Source: Nodularia sp034931045 (GTDB lineage Bacteria > Cyanobacteriota > Cyanobacteriia > Cyanobacteriales > Nostocaceae). Taken from it: DNA of 64,000 nt. This document shows positions 17,523 to 26,459 of this stretch, in pieces (within the stretch, counting starts at the first letter, position 1; every line of letters starts with the position of its first letter). The stretch covers positions 34,326-98,325 of the forward strand of contig NZ_JAYGHH010000015.1 in assembly GCF_034931045.1 (NCBI RefSeq), written 5' to 3'. A model generated the notes under the pieces. It had not been told where the DNA came from. It saw only the letters and a list, made by a program, of their open reading frames with translations, and searched no databases. A program made the position numbers and the translations under genes.

Positions 17523-19208
17523 ATGGGACAAGGTTTTTTGCAAATCGGCTTAACGCTGTGTATTGTTATAGCAATCGTTCCAGTTTTGGGAAAATACATG
17601 GCGCGTGTTTTCTTGGGAGAAAGAACATTGCTTGATCCGTTAATGAACCCTATAGAGCGCAGTTTCTTTGTTTTAGCAGGTGTTTGGAGTAAAGACAGTC
17701 AGACTGCTTGGCAGTATATTCAGGCATTATTGTCCAGTAACCTCGTGATGGGGATTTTAGTATACGCAATCATATTTTTTCAGCGCTTACTACCCTGGAA
17801 TCCCAATAACTTTGGTGCGCCTAGCTGGGATATATTGCTGCACACAGTTGTTTCATTTATCACCAATACTGACCAGCAACATTACACTGGCGAAACCACT
17901 TTAAGCTATTTTAGCCAGGTAGCAGCTTTAGGCTTTTTGATGTTCACCTCAGCGGCCACAGGTTTAGCAGTAGGAATTGCTTTTATTCGCGGCTTGACAG
18001 GCAAAAAACTGGGGAACTTTTACGTTGATCTGACTCGTGCCATTACGAGGATATTACTACCCATCTCAGTGATTGGAGCGATCGCTTTAGTTTTCTTCGG
18101 TGTACCGCAAACATTAGATGCAACCCTGGTGGTACAAACCTTAGAAGGTAGGACGCAATATATTGCCAGAGGGCCAGTAGCGTCCTTTGAGATGATTAAA
18201 ATGTTGGGTGATAACGGTGGTGGTTTTTTTGGTGTTAACTCAGCCCACCCCTTTGAAAATCCCAATGGTGCTGCAAATTTAATCGAAATCATCGCCATGA
18301 TTGCTATTCCAGCATCCTTAATTTATACCTACGGCATATTTGCTCAAAACATCAAACAGGCCTGGCTAGTATTCTGGATGGTATTTGCAGTATTTGTGAT
18401 TCTCATTTGGGTAGCAGTGGGTGGAGAACAACAAGGTAATCCCCTCATCAATGGCACATTGGGATTAGAATTACCTAATTTAGAGGGTAAAGAAATTAGA
18501 TTGGGTTGGGTACAAACAGCATTTTGGGCAGTCGTAACTACCGCCACTATGTGCGGTGCGGTGAATGGGATGCATGATTCTTTAATGCCATCTGGATTAT
18601 TTTCAACCTTATCCAACTTATTCCTGCGTGTGATCTGGGGAGGACAAGGAACTGGAACAGCATACCTATTTATTTACCTAATTCTGACCGTGTTCTTAAC
18701 AGGATTACTGGTGGGACGCACCCCAGAATTTCTAGGACGAAAAATTGATCGGCGAGAAATTATCCTTGCCAGTATGGTAATGCTGATTCATCCCATTGTA
18801 GTTTTAATTCCCAGTGCCATTACATTGGCTTATCCTGTTTCCCTATCTGGAATTACTAACCCTGGATTTCACGGTATTTCCCAAGTAGTTTATGAATATG
18901 CTTCAGCCGGTGCAAATAATGCTTCTAGTTTACAAGGATTGAACAACAGCACCCTATGGTGGAATTTAAGCACCTGTTTCAGTATGTTTGCCGGGCGCTA
19001 TATTCCGATTATTGCCCTTTTGCTATTAGCTGAAGGTATGTCTCGTAAACCAACAATTCCCGAAACATCTATTACTCTCAAAACAGATTCATTGTTATTT
19101 ACCACTGCCACGGCTGGATTAGTAGTGATTCTGGGAATGTTAGCTTTCTTTCCAGTTTTGGCTTTAGGCCCCATTGCCGAAGGTTTTAAACTAGCTGCCG
19201 GTAGTTAG
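17523..19208 (+). CDS. kdpA: Potassium-transporting ATPase subunit KdpA
   Basis: Channel-like K+-binding subunit of the high-affinity KdpFABC pump, 561 residues and about ten membrane helices. Selectivity-filter-like segments are visible: TNTDQQHYTGE, GDNGGGFFGVNSAHPFENPN, and AGANNASSLQGLNNST. ATG 17523 is used. kdpB follows after 166 bases of low-complexity linker. No kdpF-like peptide was identified upstream. Confidence 0.95.
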   Translation: MGQGFLQIGLTLCIVIAIVPVLGKYMARVFLGERTLLDPLMNPIERSFFVLAGVWSKDSQTAWQYIQALLSSNLVMGILVYAIIFFQRLLPWNPNNFGAPSWDILLHTVVSFITNTDQQHYTGETTLSYFSQVAALGFLMFTSAATGLAVGIAFIRGLTGKKLGNFYVDLTRAITRILLPISVIGAIALVFFGVPQTLDATLVVQTLEGRTQYIARGPVASFEMIKMLGDNGGGFFGVNSAHPFENPNGAANLIEIIAMIAIPASLIYTYGIFAQNIKQAWLVFWMVFAVFVILIWVAVGGEQQGNPLINGTLGLELPNLEGKEIRLGWVQTAFWAVVTTATMCGAVNGMHDSLMPSGLFSTLSNLFLRVIWGGQGTGTAYLFIYLILTVFLTGLLVGRTPEFLGRKIDRREIILASMVMLIHPIVVLIPSAITLAYPVSLSGITNPGFHGISQVVYEYASAGANNASSLQGLNNSTLWWNLSTCFSMFAGRYIPIIALLLLAEGMSRKPTIPETSITLKTDSLLFTTATAGLVVILGMLAFFPVLALGPIAEGFKLAAGS

Positions 19209-19374
19209 AAGAGGCAGGGGGAGAAGAGGCAGGGGGCAGGGTGCAGGGTGCAGGGGGAAGAAGAAACTTCTCAATCCCTATTTCCCAATCCCTATTGCCT
19301 AATCCCTATTGCCCAATCACCATTGCCCCATCCCTATTGCCCAATCCCCACCCAATCACCATTCCGCATCTAAA
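19209..19374 (+). repeat. Low-complexity linker between kdpA and kdpB
   Basis: Purine-rich GGCAGGGGG/GGTGCAGGG repeats are followed by repeats of CCCAATCCCTATTGC. The kdpB open frame reads upstream into the second part, but this is repeat and not coding. Confidence 0.8.
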
Positions 19375-21471
19375 ATGAACGTTGCACCTACCTCTAAATC
19401 ATCGCGCTTTCGTGCTGGCGATCGCCGCCAAGCCCTCAAAAAAACCAAAATAAATACTCAAAAACTCTATGTGAGAGCCATTGGGGATGCTTTTATCAAG
19501 CTTCATCCCAGTCATGCACTGAAAAATCCCGTCATGTTTTTAGTTTGGCTAGGGACATTGATCACACTAGGATTCACCATTGACCCCAACATATTGGGGC
19601 CAGCCCCAGAAAATAACCCACAACTTTTTAATGGCTTATTAACAGGAATTTTGTTTCTCACTGTTTGGCTGGCTAATTTTGCCGAAGCCTTAGCCGAAGG
19701 ACGAGGTAAAGCTCAATCCGATGCTTTGCGAGCTATGAAATCAGAAACAATAGCCAAAAAACTTGCCCCCGATGGCGCAATTTCCGAAGTTTCTTCCACC
19801 TCCCTTAGAGAAGGAGACACCGTTTATTTAGTAGCGGGCGATATCATTCCTGCTGATGGCAAAATAATTATGGGTGTAGCCTCAGTAGATGAATCAGCAA
19901 TTACTGGAGAAACAGTCCCAATTCTCAAAGAATCCGGCTCGGATGTTGCAGGTTCGGTGATCGGTAGTACGCGAATTATCTCTGATGAACTAATCGTAAG
20001 GATCACATCTGACCCGGATAAAGGGTTTATTGACCAGATGATTGCTTTATTAGCAGGAAAACAACGCAGCCAAACACCGAATGAAATTACCCTGACAATC
20101 TTTCTAGCAATTTTGAGTTTAATTTGTCTGTTGGTTGTGGCTACTGTGCCAGTATTTGCTTACTATATTGAAAGTCCGGTCAGCATCACCATTTTGATCG
20201 CTTTGTTGATAGCCCTAATTCCCACTACCATCAGTGGATTATTAAGTGCTATTGGTATTGCTGGTATGGATCGAGTTGCCCAATTTAACATCATTGCCAC
20301 CTCTGGAAGAGCCGTGGAAATCTGTGGGGATGTTAACACCCTCATTCTTGACAAAACAGGTACAATTACCCTTGGTAATCGTTTGGCAGAAGAGTTTATC
20401 CCAATCAATGGCCATTCATTAGAGGAAATGGCTTATGTTGCTTTAGCAGCCAGCATATTGGATGATACGCCTGAAGGAAAATCAATTATCCGACTGGCTC
20501 AAAGCTATGGCGCACAATTTGACTTTGATCTCAACCAAGCTGTAGGGGTGGAATTTTCTGAAATCACCCGAATGAGTGGCACAAACTTATCCGGGGGGCG
20601 TGAAGCCCGTAAAGGCGCAGTCAGAGCAATTAAAGAATTTATTCGTCTCCGTCATGGAAAAGTACCCCCAGAACTAAATACTGTCTACGAAAGAATTTCT
20701 CAACAAGGAGGTACACCCCTAGCAGTTTGTTTAGATCACGAAATTTATGGTGTAATTTATGTCAAAGACATCATTAAACCCGGTATCCGTGAACGTTTTG
20801 AGCAGTTACGCCGGATGGGGGTTAGTACTATTATGCTGACTGGTGACAACCTAATTACTGCATCTGTGATTGCCCACGAAGCAGGAGTAAATGACTTGAT
20901 TGCTGAAGCTACACCAGAGGAAAAAGTCAGCGTTATTCACAGAGAACAAGTAGCCGGTAAAGTAGTAGCAATGACAGGAGACGGTACTAACGATGCTCCC
21001 GCACTAGCAAAGGCAAATGTCGGCGTTGTCATGAATACAGGAACTCAAGCTGCTAAAGATGCCGCAAATATTATAGATTTGGACTCTGATCCCACAAAGC
21101 TAATTGATATCGTTAGTATTGGTAAACAATTACGGATTACCCGTGGGGTTTTGACTATATTTTCCCTAACTAATGGTATTGCTAGATACTTTGCAATTAT
21201 TCCATTTATCTTTACTACTGCTAATTTACAAAGTTTGAATATTATGAATTTGTCTAGCGCTAATACTGCTATATTATCGACACTAATTTATAATGCTTTG
21301 ACTATTCCTGCTTTAATTCCCTTGGCTTTGAATGGTGTGCAGTTACAATATCTGACAGCTAATCAACTCCTAGAACGCCATCTCTTGATTTATGGTTTGG
21401 GTGGGATAATTGCGCCGTTTATCGTTATTAAGTTAATAGATATGCTAATTGCAACAACAGGATTGATTTAG
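19375..21471 (+). CDS. kdpB: Potassium-transporting P-type ATPase subunit KdpB
   Basis: Catalytic P-type ATPase subunit of the Kdp pump, 698 residues. The phosphorylated Asp is in DKTGTITLGN, with TGE in ITGETVP and the hinge motif TGDGTNDAPALAKANVG. Seven or so membrane helices. ATG 19375 (MNVAPTSKS) is chosen because the upstream in-frame stretch is low-complexity repeat. Confidence 0.96.
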   Translation: MNVAPTSKSSRFRAGDRRQALKKTKINTQKLYVRAIGDAFIKLHPSHALKNPVMFLVWLGTLITLGFTIDPNILGPAPENNPQLFNGLLTGILFLTVWLANFAEALAEGRGKAQSDALRAMKSETIAKKLAPDGAISEVSSTSLREGDTVYLVAGDIIPADGKIIMGVASVDESAITGETVPILKESGSDVAGSVIGSTRIISDELIVRITSDPDKGFIDQMIALLAGKQRSQTPNEITLTIFLAILSLICLLVVATVPVFAYYIESPVSITILIALLIALIPTTISGLLSAIGIAGMDRVAQFNIIATSGRAVEICGDVNTLILDKTGTITLGNRLAEEFIPINGHSLEEMAYVALAASILDDTPEGKSIIRLAQSYGAQFDFDLNQAVGVEFSEITRMSGTNLSGGREARKGAVRAIKEFIRLRHGKVPPELNTVYERISQQGGTPLAVCLDHEIYGVIYVKDIIKPGIRERFEQLRRMGVSTIMLTGDNLITASVIAHEAGVNDLIAEATPEEKVSVIHREQVAGKVVAMTGDGTNDAPALAKANVGVVMNTGTQAAKDAANIIDLDSDPTKLIDIVSIGKQLRITRGVLTIFSLTNGIARYFAIIPFIFTTANLQSLNIMNLSSANTAILSTLIYNALTIPALIPLALNGVQLQYLTANQLLERHLLIYGLGGIIAPFIVIKLIDMLIATTGLI

Positions 21472-21513
21472 AAATTAAAAATTTAATTTTTAGTTTCATC
21501 TAAGTAAGGTAAA

Positions 21514-21545
21514 CGAGGGCGGGCAAGATGCCCAACCCACAAGAA
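21514..21545 (+). repeat. Dispersed hairpin repeat between kdpB and kdpC
   Basis: GAGGGCGGGCAAGATGCCCA followed by ACCCACAAGA. It contains the hairpin GGGCA-AGA-TGCCC. A degenerate relative lies at about 11570-11595. It could act as an intra-operon hairpin. Confidence 0.55.
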
Positions 21546-21614
21546 TAATAATATTAAAATGTGTACTTTATTTAGTTGAAAAATTCTATACCTTCAAAAT
21601 TAATAGGAAGTTTT

Positions 21615-22208
21615 ATGAGTTTTATTCGAGAAATGACCAAAGCTATGCGGATGGTTTTGGTACTTTGGCTATTAACGGCAATTATTTATCCTCTGGCAAT
21701 CTTGGTCATGGGTCAAGCTTTGTTTCCATTTGCCGCTAATGGTAGTGTGATGGTGAATGTAGAGGCAGAAGCCATTGGTTCAGCTTTAATTGGTCAGACA
21801 TTCACCTCTGATGGTTATTTTCACGGTCGTCCCAGTCGTGTGAGATATAGCCAAGGTAAACAGGCCAGTCCAACTGGTATATCTGGTGCTAGTAATCTGG
21901 CTCCTAGCAATCCAGTACTGCTAGAGAGAATTGTTGAACAGACAAATCAGTTTCGAGATGATAATATTCAACCCCTTGGAGAGTTAATTTATACTTCTGG
22001 TTCTGGGTTAGATCCACATATTTCTGTTAGAGCGGCAAGGCAGCAGTTGGGGCGAGTTGCTCGCGCCCGTGGTGTTCAAGAAGATGAAATATTACCTTTA
22101 ATTAATAGATATACTGATGGCAGGTTTCTATGGATTTTTGGTGAGCCGGGGGTCAATGTACTGCGGCTGAATTATGCTCTTGACCTGAAAGATATTAACC
22201 GCCAATGA
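21615..22208 (+). CDS. kdpC: Potassium-transporting ATPase subunit KdpC
   Basis: Single-span accessory subunit of the Kdp pump, 197 residues. One N-terminal membrane helix is followed by GQTFTSDGYFHGRPSR and SGSGLDPHISVRAA, both typical. ATG 21615 has AGGAAG seven bases upstream; the longer TTG 21576 start is not needed. In Anabaena a kdpG gene lies between kdpB and kdpC and kdpD follows. Neither is seen here, so regulation must be encoded elsewhere or differ. Confidence 0.94.
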   Translation: MSFIREMTKAMRMVLVLWLLTAIIYPLAILVMGQALFPFAANGSVMVNVEAEAIGSALIGQTFTSDGYFHGRPSRVRYSQGKQASPTGISGASNLAPSNPVLLERIVEQTNQFRDDNIQPLGELIYTSGSGLDPHISVRAARQQLGRVARARGVQEDEILPLINRYTDGRFLWIFGEPGVNVLRLNYALDLKDINRQ

Positions 22209-22352
22209 AGAGGCAAGGGGGCAGGGGGCAGGGGGCAGAGGGCAGGGGAGAAGAAACTAACTCTTAACTTTCTTCACTCAGCACTTTCCCCACTCAGCAC
22301 TCAGCACTTTCCCCACTCAGCACTTTGTAGGATAGAGAATAAACACCAAACC
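22209..22352 (+). repeat. Low-complexity linker between kdpC and moaA
   Basis: GGCAGGG repeats, then copies of CACTCAGCACTTTCCC. These match linker found at 19209, 24719 and 26233. Confidence 0.75.
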
Positions 22353-23339
22353 ATGAACCAGGTAGATTATCTCCGAATTAGCCTTATTGATCGCTGCAAT
22401 TTTCGTTGTCAGTATTGTATGCCAGAGGGGGCAGAGTTAGATTATCTGCTTCAGCAAGAATTATTAACTGATCAGGAATTGCTGACGCTGATTCAAGAGG
22501 TATTTATTCCTGTGGGTTTTACCCGGTTTCGGTTGACGGGTGGGGAACCTTTGCTGCGCCCCCGTGTAGCAGATTTGGTGAAGGCGATCGCATCTTTACC
22601 CCAAACCCAAGACCTCTCTATGACTACCAATGGGTTTTTATTAGCCTCTCAAGCCCAAAACCTCTATGATGCTGGTCTCCGGCGGATAAATATTAGCCTG
22701 GATTCCCTGGACTCAGACACTTTTAATCAAATTATCGGCAATCGTGGTCGTTCTCGTTGGCAACAAGTTTGGCGAGGGATTCAAGCTGCCCATACCGTAG
22801 GATTTGACCCGTTGAAACTAAATGTAGTGGTGATTCCTGGTGTCAATGACCATGAAATTCTGGATTTAGCTGCTTTAACCATTGATAAGCAATGGCACGT
22901 CAGATTTATTGAGTTTATGCCCATTGGTAATGGTGATTTATTTAGCGATCGCGGTTGGGTATCTTCTGAGGAGTTACGCCAACTTATCCGCGATCGCTGG
23001 GGCTTGACAACATCCCACGTTTGTGGTGCTGGGCCTGCTGATGTATTTCAAATTCCAGGCGCAAAGGGAACCCTGGGATTTATTAGTCAGATGTCAGAAT
23101 GTTTTTGCGATCGCTGTAACCGGATGCGCCTTTCTGCCGATGGTTGGCTGCGTCCCTGTCTATTAAATGAAACTGGACAAATTGATTTAAAAACAGCGCT
23201 GCGTGCTGGTACTAGCACTGACCAACTACAAACACAAGTCAGACAGTTATTAGAAATAAAACCAGAAATTAACTTTAAAGAGCGCGACTCTGGTACTGCC
23301 AGTCTTTACAGCCGCACCATGTCGCAAATTGGTGGTTAG
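22353..23339 (+). CDS. moaA: GTP 3',8-cyclase MoaA
   Basis: Radical SAM enzyme for the first step of molybdenum cofactor synthesis, converting GTP to 3',8-cyclo-H2GTP. 328 residues. The N-terminal Fe-S motif is CNFRCQYC, the SAM-binding GGEPLL follows, and the C-terminal cluster is CFCDRCNRMRLSADG with a further Cys in RPC. ATG 22353 gives the expected MNQVDYLRISL N-terminus. No other moa genes are in the window. Confidence 0.95.
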   Translation: MNQVDYLRISLIDRCNFRCQYCMPEGAELDYLLQQELLTDQELLTLIQEVFIPVGFTRFRLTGGEPLLRPRVADLVKAIASLPQTQDLSMTTNGFLLASQAQNLYDAGLRRINISLDSLDSDTFNQIIGNRGRSRWQQVWRGIQAAHTVGFDPLKLNVVVIPGVNDHEILDLAALTIDKQWHVRFIEFMPIGNGDLFSDRGWVSSEELRQLIRDRWGLTTSHVCGAGPADVFQIPGAKGTLGFISQMSECFCDRCNRMRLSADGWLRPCLLNETGQIDLKTALRAGTSTDQLQTQVRQLLEIKPEINFKERDSGTASLYSRTMSQIGG

Positions 23340-23371
23340 TCATTGGTCATTTGTGATTGGGGAATTAAATA

Positions 23372-23598
23372 GGGCTTGCTGAATAAAAGTGAAACCGTTA
23401 TCCATTAAGGGTTTAAGGAACCTGAAAAGTTAAAAAGGTGCAAGGAATCAGACTTGTGAAGATGAAAAGTTATGCATTGATTGCATATTCAGATATTTTC
23501 ACCAAAATAAATCCTCAAAACCCTGTTCCCTGTTCCCTGTTCCCTCTCCTCACAAATAACTTTTATGCCTAACGGCACGCTACACGAACAGCAAGCCC
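23372..23598 (+). mobile_element. Inverted-end element, family 1, copy A, with 6-bp target duplication
   Basis: 227 bases bounded by GGGCTTGCTG and CAGCAAGCCC, a perfect 10-bp inverted repeat. The flanks are direct repeats of TAAATA at 23366-23371 and 23599-23604. Near the right end are CCCTGTT tandem units and the core ATGCCTAACGGCACGCTAC. No coding capacity. A second copy at 29421 has the same organisation and its own duplication. Confidence 0.85.
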
Positions 23599-23740
23599 TA
23601 AATAATCTACAAATTTGGTTTTGTACTTTACCCTGTCTCTAACTACCGTCAAAAACTCCCCTCTCCTTGATAAGAAGAGGGGCTGGGGGTGAGGTTCTAT
23701 ATTTTCTTAAATCCACACTCCAATGACCAAAGACTAATAA

Positions 23741-24349
23741 CTAAGCTTGACGTGAGTAGTATTCCACAACAAGCAGTTCATTAACTTGTAACGCTACCCA
23801 TTCGCGCTCAATGACGCTGTTAACTTTACCAGTCAACTTAGCTTTATCAAATTCCAGATGACTGGGGAGATTGGCTAAACCGGGATATTGCAAATTGGCT
23901 TCTACCAACTTCCGTGAAGCGTCGCGGTCTCTAACTGCAACTACTTCACCGGGACGGCACTGATAACTAGCAATATCGACTCGCTTACCGTTAACTGTTA
24001 CATGACCGTGATTTACCAGTTGGCGAGCAGCTGGAATTGTGGGAGCCATACCCAAGCGAAAAACGGTATTATCCAAGCGCATTTCTAGCATTTGTAGCAG
24101 CACTTGTCCGGTAGAACCGGTGACGCGTCTAGCTTTACGCACATAACGTAGCAGTTGTTTTTCGGTCAAACCGTAGTTCATCCGAATCTTTTGTTTTTCT
24201 TCTAGACGGACTGCATACTCAGAGCGTTTTTTGCGGTTCTGACCATGTTGGCCTGGTGGATAGGCTCGTCTAGCAGTTTTACGACTTAATCCTGGCAATT
24301 CGCCTAAGCGACGTACAATTCTGAGGCGTGGCCCTCTATATCGGGACAT
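23741..24349 (-). CDS. rpsD: 30S ribosomal protein S4
   Basis: Small-subunit assembly protein that binds 16S rRNA, 202 residues. It begins MSRYRGPRLRIVRRLGELPG, with the bacterial S4 domain further on (MLEMRLDNTVFRLGMAPT, then VNHGHVTVNGKRVDI). ATG 24349 is preceded by AAGGAA on the minus strand; an upstream extension to 24403 is open but not part of the family. It stands alone, without other ribosomal genes. Confidence 0.96.
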   Translation of the reverse strand: MSRYRGPRLRIVRRLGELPGLSRKTARRAYPPGQHGQNRKKRSEYAVRLEEKQKIRMNYGLTEKQLLRYVRKARRVTGSTGQVLLQMLEMRLDNTVFRLGMAPTIPAARQLVNHGHVTVNGKRVDIASYQCRPGEVVAVRDRDASRKLVEANLQYPGLANLPSHLEFDKAKLTGKVNSVIEREWVALQVNELLVVEYYSRQA

Positions 24350-24873
24350 GAGTTTCCTTAATCTAATCCTGTTAACTTTTAACCAGACATTCAATTTTGA
24401 CACTCTCCTGATTATAAATCAGGAAATTCTTGGTTCTCCGAAACTGCTTACTTTGACAAGACATATCAAAGCAGAGGCATTTTCTCCCCAAGCGTAAAAT
24501 CCGGACTGTCCTGCCGTACTCTAACAAACCGGTTCTGTGAGTTTATTTAGTTGCGTAGACTACGAAATCCCTAGATTGGCTTAAGCAGTATTTCAGCGCG
24601 GAAACACTTTTGAGTCTACTTATCTTATATTTTGACTATATTAGCACCATTCGCCTCAGCATCAATCGCAGCGCTAAAAATCCTTGAGAATATAGGCATC
24701 TGCTTGAGGTCTATAGTTAAAGTGCTGAGTGCTGAGTGCTGAGTGAAGAAAGTTAAGAGTTAGTTTCTTCTCTCCTGCCCCCTGCCCCCTGCCCCCTGCC
24801 CCCTGCACCCTGCCCCCTGCCTCGTTTCCTCTTCCCCAGTAACTTTTACATATTTTTTTGGAGGTTGATAAAA
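24350..24873. other. Intergenic region between rpsD and dnaE C-half
   Basis: The rpsD-proximal part (to about 24660) is unique sequence that should hold the minus-strand promoter and leader. 24719-24831 is low-complexity linker: GTGCTGAGTGCTGAG then TGCCCCCTGCCCCC repeats. No RNA gene recognised. Confidence 0.6.
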
Positions 24874-26226
24874 ATGGTCAAAATCACTGCTCGTAAATTT
24901 GTCGGTAGAGAAAATGTCTATGACATCGGGGTTGAGCGTTACCATAATTTTACGATTAAACATGGTTTGATCGCCTCTAATTGTTTCAACAAATCCCATT
25001 CAACTGCCTATGGATATGTCACTTATCAAACTGCGTATTTAAAGGCTAATTATCCATTAGAGTATATGGCCGCGCTATTGACGGCAAACAGTGGCGATAC
25101 CGATAAAGTACAAAAGTATATTAATAACTGCGTGAATATGGGTATTACCATAGATCCGCCTGATATTAATCGTTCTGGTCTAGATTTTACACCAGCAGTT
25201 GGAAAGATTTTATTTGGGTTTACAGCCGTGCGGAACGTGGGGCAGAATGCGATCGCTTCTATTTTGTCAGCCAGAAATGAGGGTGGCGAATTTCAATCCC
25301 TGGCTGATTTTTGCGATCGCGTGGATCTGCGTGCTGTTAACCGCCGCACCGTAGAATCATTAATTCACTGTGGAGCCTTTGACAAAATCGAAGCAAACCG
25401 CCATCAGTTAACCAAGGATTTAGAACTGGTTTACGATTGGGCGCAATCCCGCGACAAAGATCGGGCTAGTGGTCAGGGAAATCTCTTTGATTTATTAGGT
25501 GATAATGTTACTAATATTAATAATCAAACAAAAAGTAATACTTTTGAAGCCGTTCCTAAAGCTGACACTGTGTCCGATTTTCCCCCTCAAGAAAAATTAC
25601 GCAAAGAAAAAGAATTACTGGGTTTTTACGTTTCAGATCATCCATTAAAAGACTTAAGAAAAGCAGCATCACTGCTGAGTCCTATTAATCTTTCGCAACT
25701 TAACGAACAAAAAGAAGATGCAAAAATTTGTGCAGTGATCATGCTGAATAATGTCAAAAAAGTAATGACTAAAAAGGGTGATCCAATGGCTATTTTACAA
25801 ATTGAAGATTTAACGGCACAAACTGAGGCTGTTGTTTTTCCCAAAACTTATGGACGCATCAGTGAACAACTCATAGTTGATGTGCGATTAATTATTTGGG
25901 GTAAAATAGATCGGCGAGATGACCAAACTCAACTGATTGTTGAAGATGTAGAACCAGTAGAGACAGTAAAAATGGTGATGGTTGAACTAAATCCTCAACA
26001 AGCAAGTGACATTGAACATTTACATCATTTAAAAACAATTTTACAAGAATATTCAGGGGATAAAGAGAACGCAAAAACGCCAGTAATTGGAATTATACAA
26101 TCAGAAAATTCTCGCCAATTAGTTCGCTTAGGTTGGCAATTTTGTGTAGAAGATTCTCGGATCACAGTTCAAGCCTTACAAAATGCCAGATTTACTGCTC
26201 ATTTAAAATCACTCATTGGTAGTTGA
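24874..26226 (+). CDS. dnaE: DNA polymerase III alpha subunit, C-terminal half with split-intein Int-C
   Basis: 450 residues. Residues 1-36 are the C-terminal fragment of the DnaE split intein: MVKITARKFVGRENVYDIGV, then the His-Asn block, ending GLIASN. The extein starts at Cys37 (CFNKSHSTAYGYV), the required nucleophile, and continues for 414 residues as the C-terminal part of DnaE, with the helix-hairpin-helix and OB-fold regions (ICAVIMLNNVKKVMTKKGDP). The partner gene (DnaE N-half plus Int-N) is not in the window. Trans-splicing of the two products to one polymerase is established for this family. ATG 24874 has GGAGG upstream. Confidence 0.96.
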   Translation: MVKITARKFVGRENVYDIGVERYHNFTIKHGLIASNCFNKSHSTAYGYVTYQTAYLKANYPLEYMAALLTANSGDTDKVQKYINNCVNMGITIDPPDINRSGLDFTPAVGKILFGFTAVRNVGQNAIASILSARNEGGEFQSLADFCDRVDLRAVNRRTVESLIHCGAFDKIEANRHQLTKDLELVYDWAQSRDKDRASGQGNLFDLLGDNVTNINNQTKSNTFEAVPKADTVSDFPPQEKLRKEKELLGFYVSDHPLKDLRKAASLLSPINLSQLNEQKEDAKICAVIMLNNVKKVMTKKGDPMAILQIEDLTAQTEAVVFPKTYGRISEQLIVDVRLIIWGKIDRRDDQTQLIVEDVEPVETVKMVMVELNPQQASDIEHLHHLKTILQEYSGDKENAKTPVIGIIQSENSRQLVRLGWQFCVEDSRITVQALQNARFTAHLKSLIGS

Positions 26227-26277
26227 GAAAAGAAAGTGCTGAGTGGGGAAAGTTCTGAGTGCTGAGTTCTGAGTTTT

Positions 26278-26438
26278 NNNNNNNNNNNNNNNNNNNNNNN
26301 NNNNNNNNNNNNNNNNNNNNNNNNNNNNNNNNNNNNNNNNNNNNNNNNNNNNNNNNNNNNNNNNNNNNNNNNNNNNNNNNNNNNNNNNNNNNNNNNNNNN
26401 NNNNNNNNNNNNNNNNNNNNNNNNNNNNNNNNNNNNNN
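26278..26438. other. Assembly gap (161 N)
   Basis: N run between low-complexity linker (GTGCTGAGTTCTGAG) and an STRR array, probably unresolved repeat. Confidence 0.95.
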
Positions 26439-26459
26439 CGAATTACGAATTACGAATTA
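26439..26459 (+). repeat. STRR heptamer array (AATTACG)n, truncated by gap
   Basis: At least two and a half AATTACG units next to the N run. The last bases are the stop codon of the minus-strand DUF4336 gene (TAA, plus-strand 26457-26459). Confidence 0.85.
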
